Positions 13,902 through 14,561 of a stretch of DNA of 14,561 nt are shown piece after piece. Origin of the DNA: Chloroflexota bacterium (GTDB lineage Bacteria > Chloroflexota > Dehalococcoidia > Lucifugimonadales > Australimonadaceae); assembly GCA_026713505.1 (NCBI GenBank), contig JAPOOH010000389.1:1-14561 (forward strand), written 5' to 3'. How positions within the stretch are numbered: position 1 is the stretch's first letter; each line of letters starts with the position of its first letter. Made by a program: the position numbers and the translations under genes. The notes under the pieces are model-generated. The model saw only the letters and a program-made list of their open reading frames with translations, had not been told where the DNA came from and made no database searches.

Positions 13902-14561
13902 AGACAGGCATCATCGGCGGAGGCGCGGCAGGGCTCGCGGCTGCATTCGAACTCGGGCTGCGGGGACACCATGCGGAGGTATTCGAGGGCGCGCCCTTCC
14001 TGGGCGGGCAGGCCTCCACGTTCCCGGTCAACGGCGTCCCGCTGGAGCGCGGCTACCACCACCTCTTCCGCAGCGACACCGCCATGATCGACCTCATGAG
14101 CGAGCTGGGCCTCTCCCACCGCCTGAAGTGGATCGACTCCAACGTGGGCTACTACGCGCAGGGGCGGCTCTGGAAGTTCACCTCCCCGTTCGACCTGCTG
14201 CGATTCCGCCCCCTGCCGATGGTCGACCGGGTCCGCCTCGGCCTGCTCACGCTCGGGCTGCAGCGCCGCAAGGAGTGGGCGTCGCTCGAACAGGCTACGG
14301 CCACAGACTGGATGCGCCGGAACGGGGGCAACCGGGTCTACGAAGTCATCTTCGAGCCGATGCTGCGCGGCAAGTTCGGGCGCTACCACGACCAGATCAC
14401 GATGGCGTGGCTGTGGAACAAGTTCGCGCTCCGCACGGCGTCCCGCGGCAAGGGGCTGGCCGGCAAGTTCAAGGAGCAGCTCGCCTACCCCACCGGCTCG
14501 TTCGGGGAGATCTTCGACGTGCTCGGCGAGCGCGTGCGGGAGCAGGGCGGCGAGGTGCACA
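13898..14561 (+). CDS. FAD-dependent oxidoreductase (amine-oxidase/HemY-like), 3'-truncated by window edge
   Basis: These are the first 221 codons of a flavoprotein; the frame is still open at the window end. The N terminus is a Rossmann dinucleotide site: I-I-G-G-G-A-A-G-L (G7, G9, G12) with the ribose-binding acid E30 at the end of strand two (V-F-E-G). F-L-G-G-Q-A-S-T-F and E-R-G-Y-H-H-L-F follow, as in the phytoene-desaturase / protoporphyrinogen-oxidase / UDP-galactopyranose-mutase-like superfamily. The internal F-E-P-M-L-R-G-K-F-G segment (about residue 150) resembles NAD(P)/FAD-dependent oxidoreductases found beside glycan genes. The GTG at 13898 overlaps the preceding stop (GTGA), with AAGGGAG (13886-13892) upstream as ribosome-binding site. 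The context suggests a role in sugar or isoprenoid chemistry of the same pathway. The substrate is unknown. Confidence 0.85.
   Translation, partial: MKTGIIGGGAAGLAAAFELGLRGHHAEVFEGAPFLGGQASTFPVNGVPLERGYHHLFRSDTAMIDLMSELGLSHRLKWIDSNVGYYAQGRLWKFTSPFDLLRFRPLPMVDRVRLGLLTLGLQRRKEWASLEQATATDWMRRNGGNRVYEVIFEPMLRGKFGRYHDQITMAWLWNKFALRTASRGKGLAGKFKEQLAYPTGSFGEIFDVLGERVREQGGEVH

Overview
This window is high-GC bacterial chromosomal DNA with dense coding, short gaps and several 4-8 nt gene overlaps. The pairing of a Chlor_Arch_YYY (DUF2298) membrane protein with a TIGR03663/Agl23-like GT-C protein, a combination I know mainly from Chloroflexota and archaea, plus bacterial housekeeping genes (trpS, rnc, ftsY), suggests a Chloroflexota genome, perhaps Dehalococcoidia/SAR202-like. 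The lineage is an inference from gene content. I see no insertion sequences, CRISPR arrays, rRNA or tRNA genes.

Layout. Bases 1-2758 (+) carry the 3' part of trpS, an inositol-monophosphatase-family gene and a YihY/BrkB-type membrane protein with an apparently leaderless start. A DUF1015 gene follows on the minus strand (2814-4082), convergent with yihY. A roughly 260-base divergent intergenic region holds two strong palindromes and a possible promoter. Then, on the plus strand, come a DsbA/FrnE-like thioredoxin-fold gene (4342-4983) and rnc (RNase III). After a promoter-bearing gap, a tightly packed plus-strand run begins: ftsY, a 1200-residue YYY membrane protein, an Agl23-like GT-C protein, an AglD-like UPF0104 membrane protein and an FAD-dependent oxidoreductase that runs off the window.

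Main discoveries. (1) The DsbA-like gene has an in-frame TGA at 4381-4383, exactly where the family has its catalytic cysteine. A hairpin resembling a bacterial SECIS element follows at once, the frame stays open for 200 codons after the TGA, and the protein has no other cysteine. It is best read as a selenoprotein that routine gene calling would truncate to a GTG start at 4405. (2) The YYY protein carries an in-frame insertion of about 344 residues that forms seven FG-GAP-like beta-propeller blades between membrane segments, flanked by an 8-bp direct repeat.

How the genes work together. The last four genes look like one membrane glycan-assembly unit: two GT-C-type polytopic proteins expected to use polyprenyl-phosphate-sugar donors, an AglD/flippase-like protein and a redox enzyme that may act on a sugar or isoprenoid. 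They are overlapped or abutted and translationally coupled to ftsY, whose product delivers such polytopic proteins to the membrane. The substrates cannot be read from the sequence.
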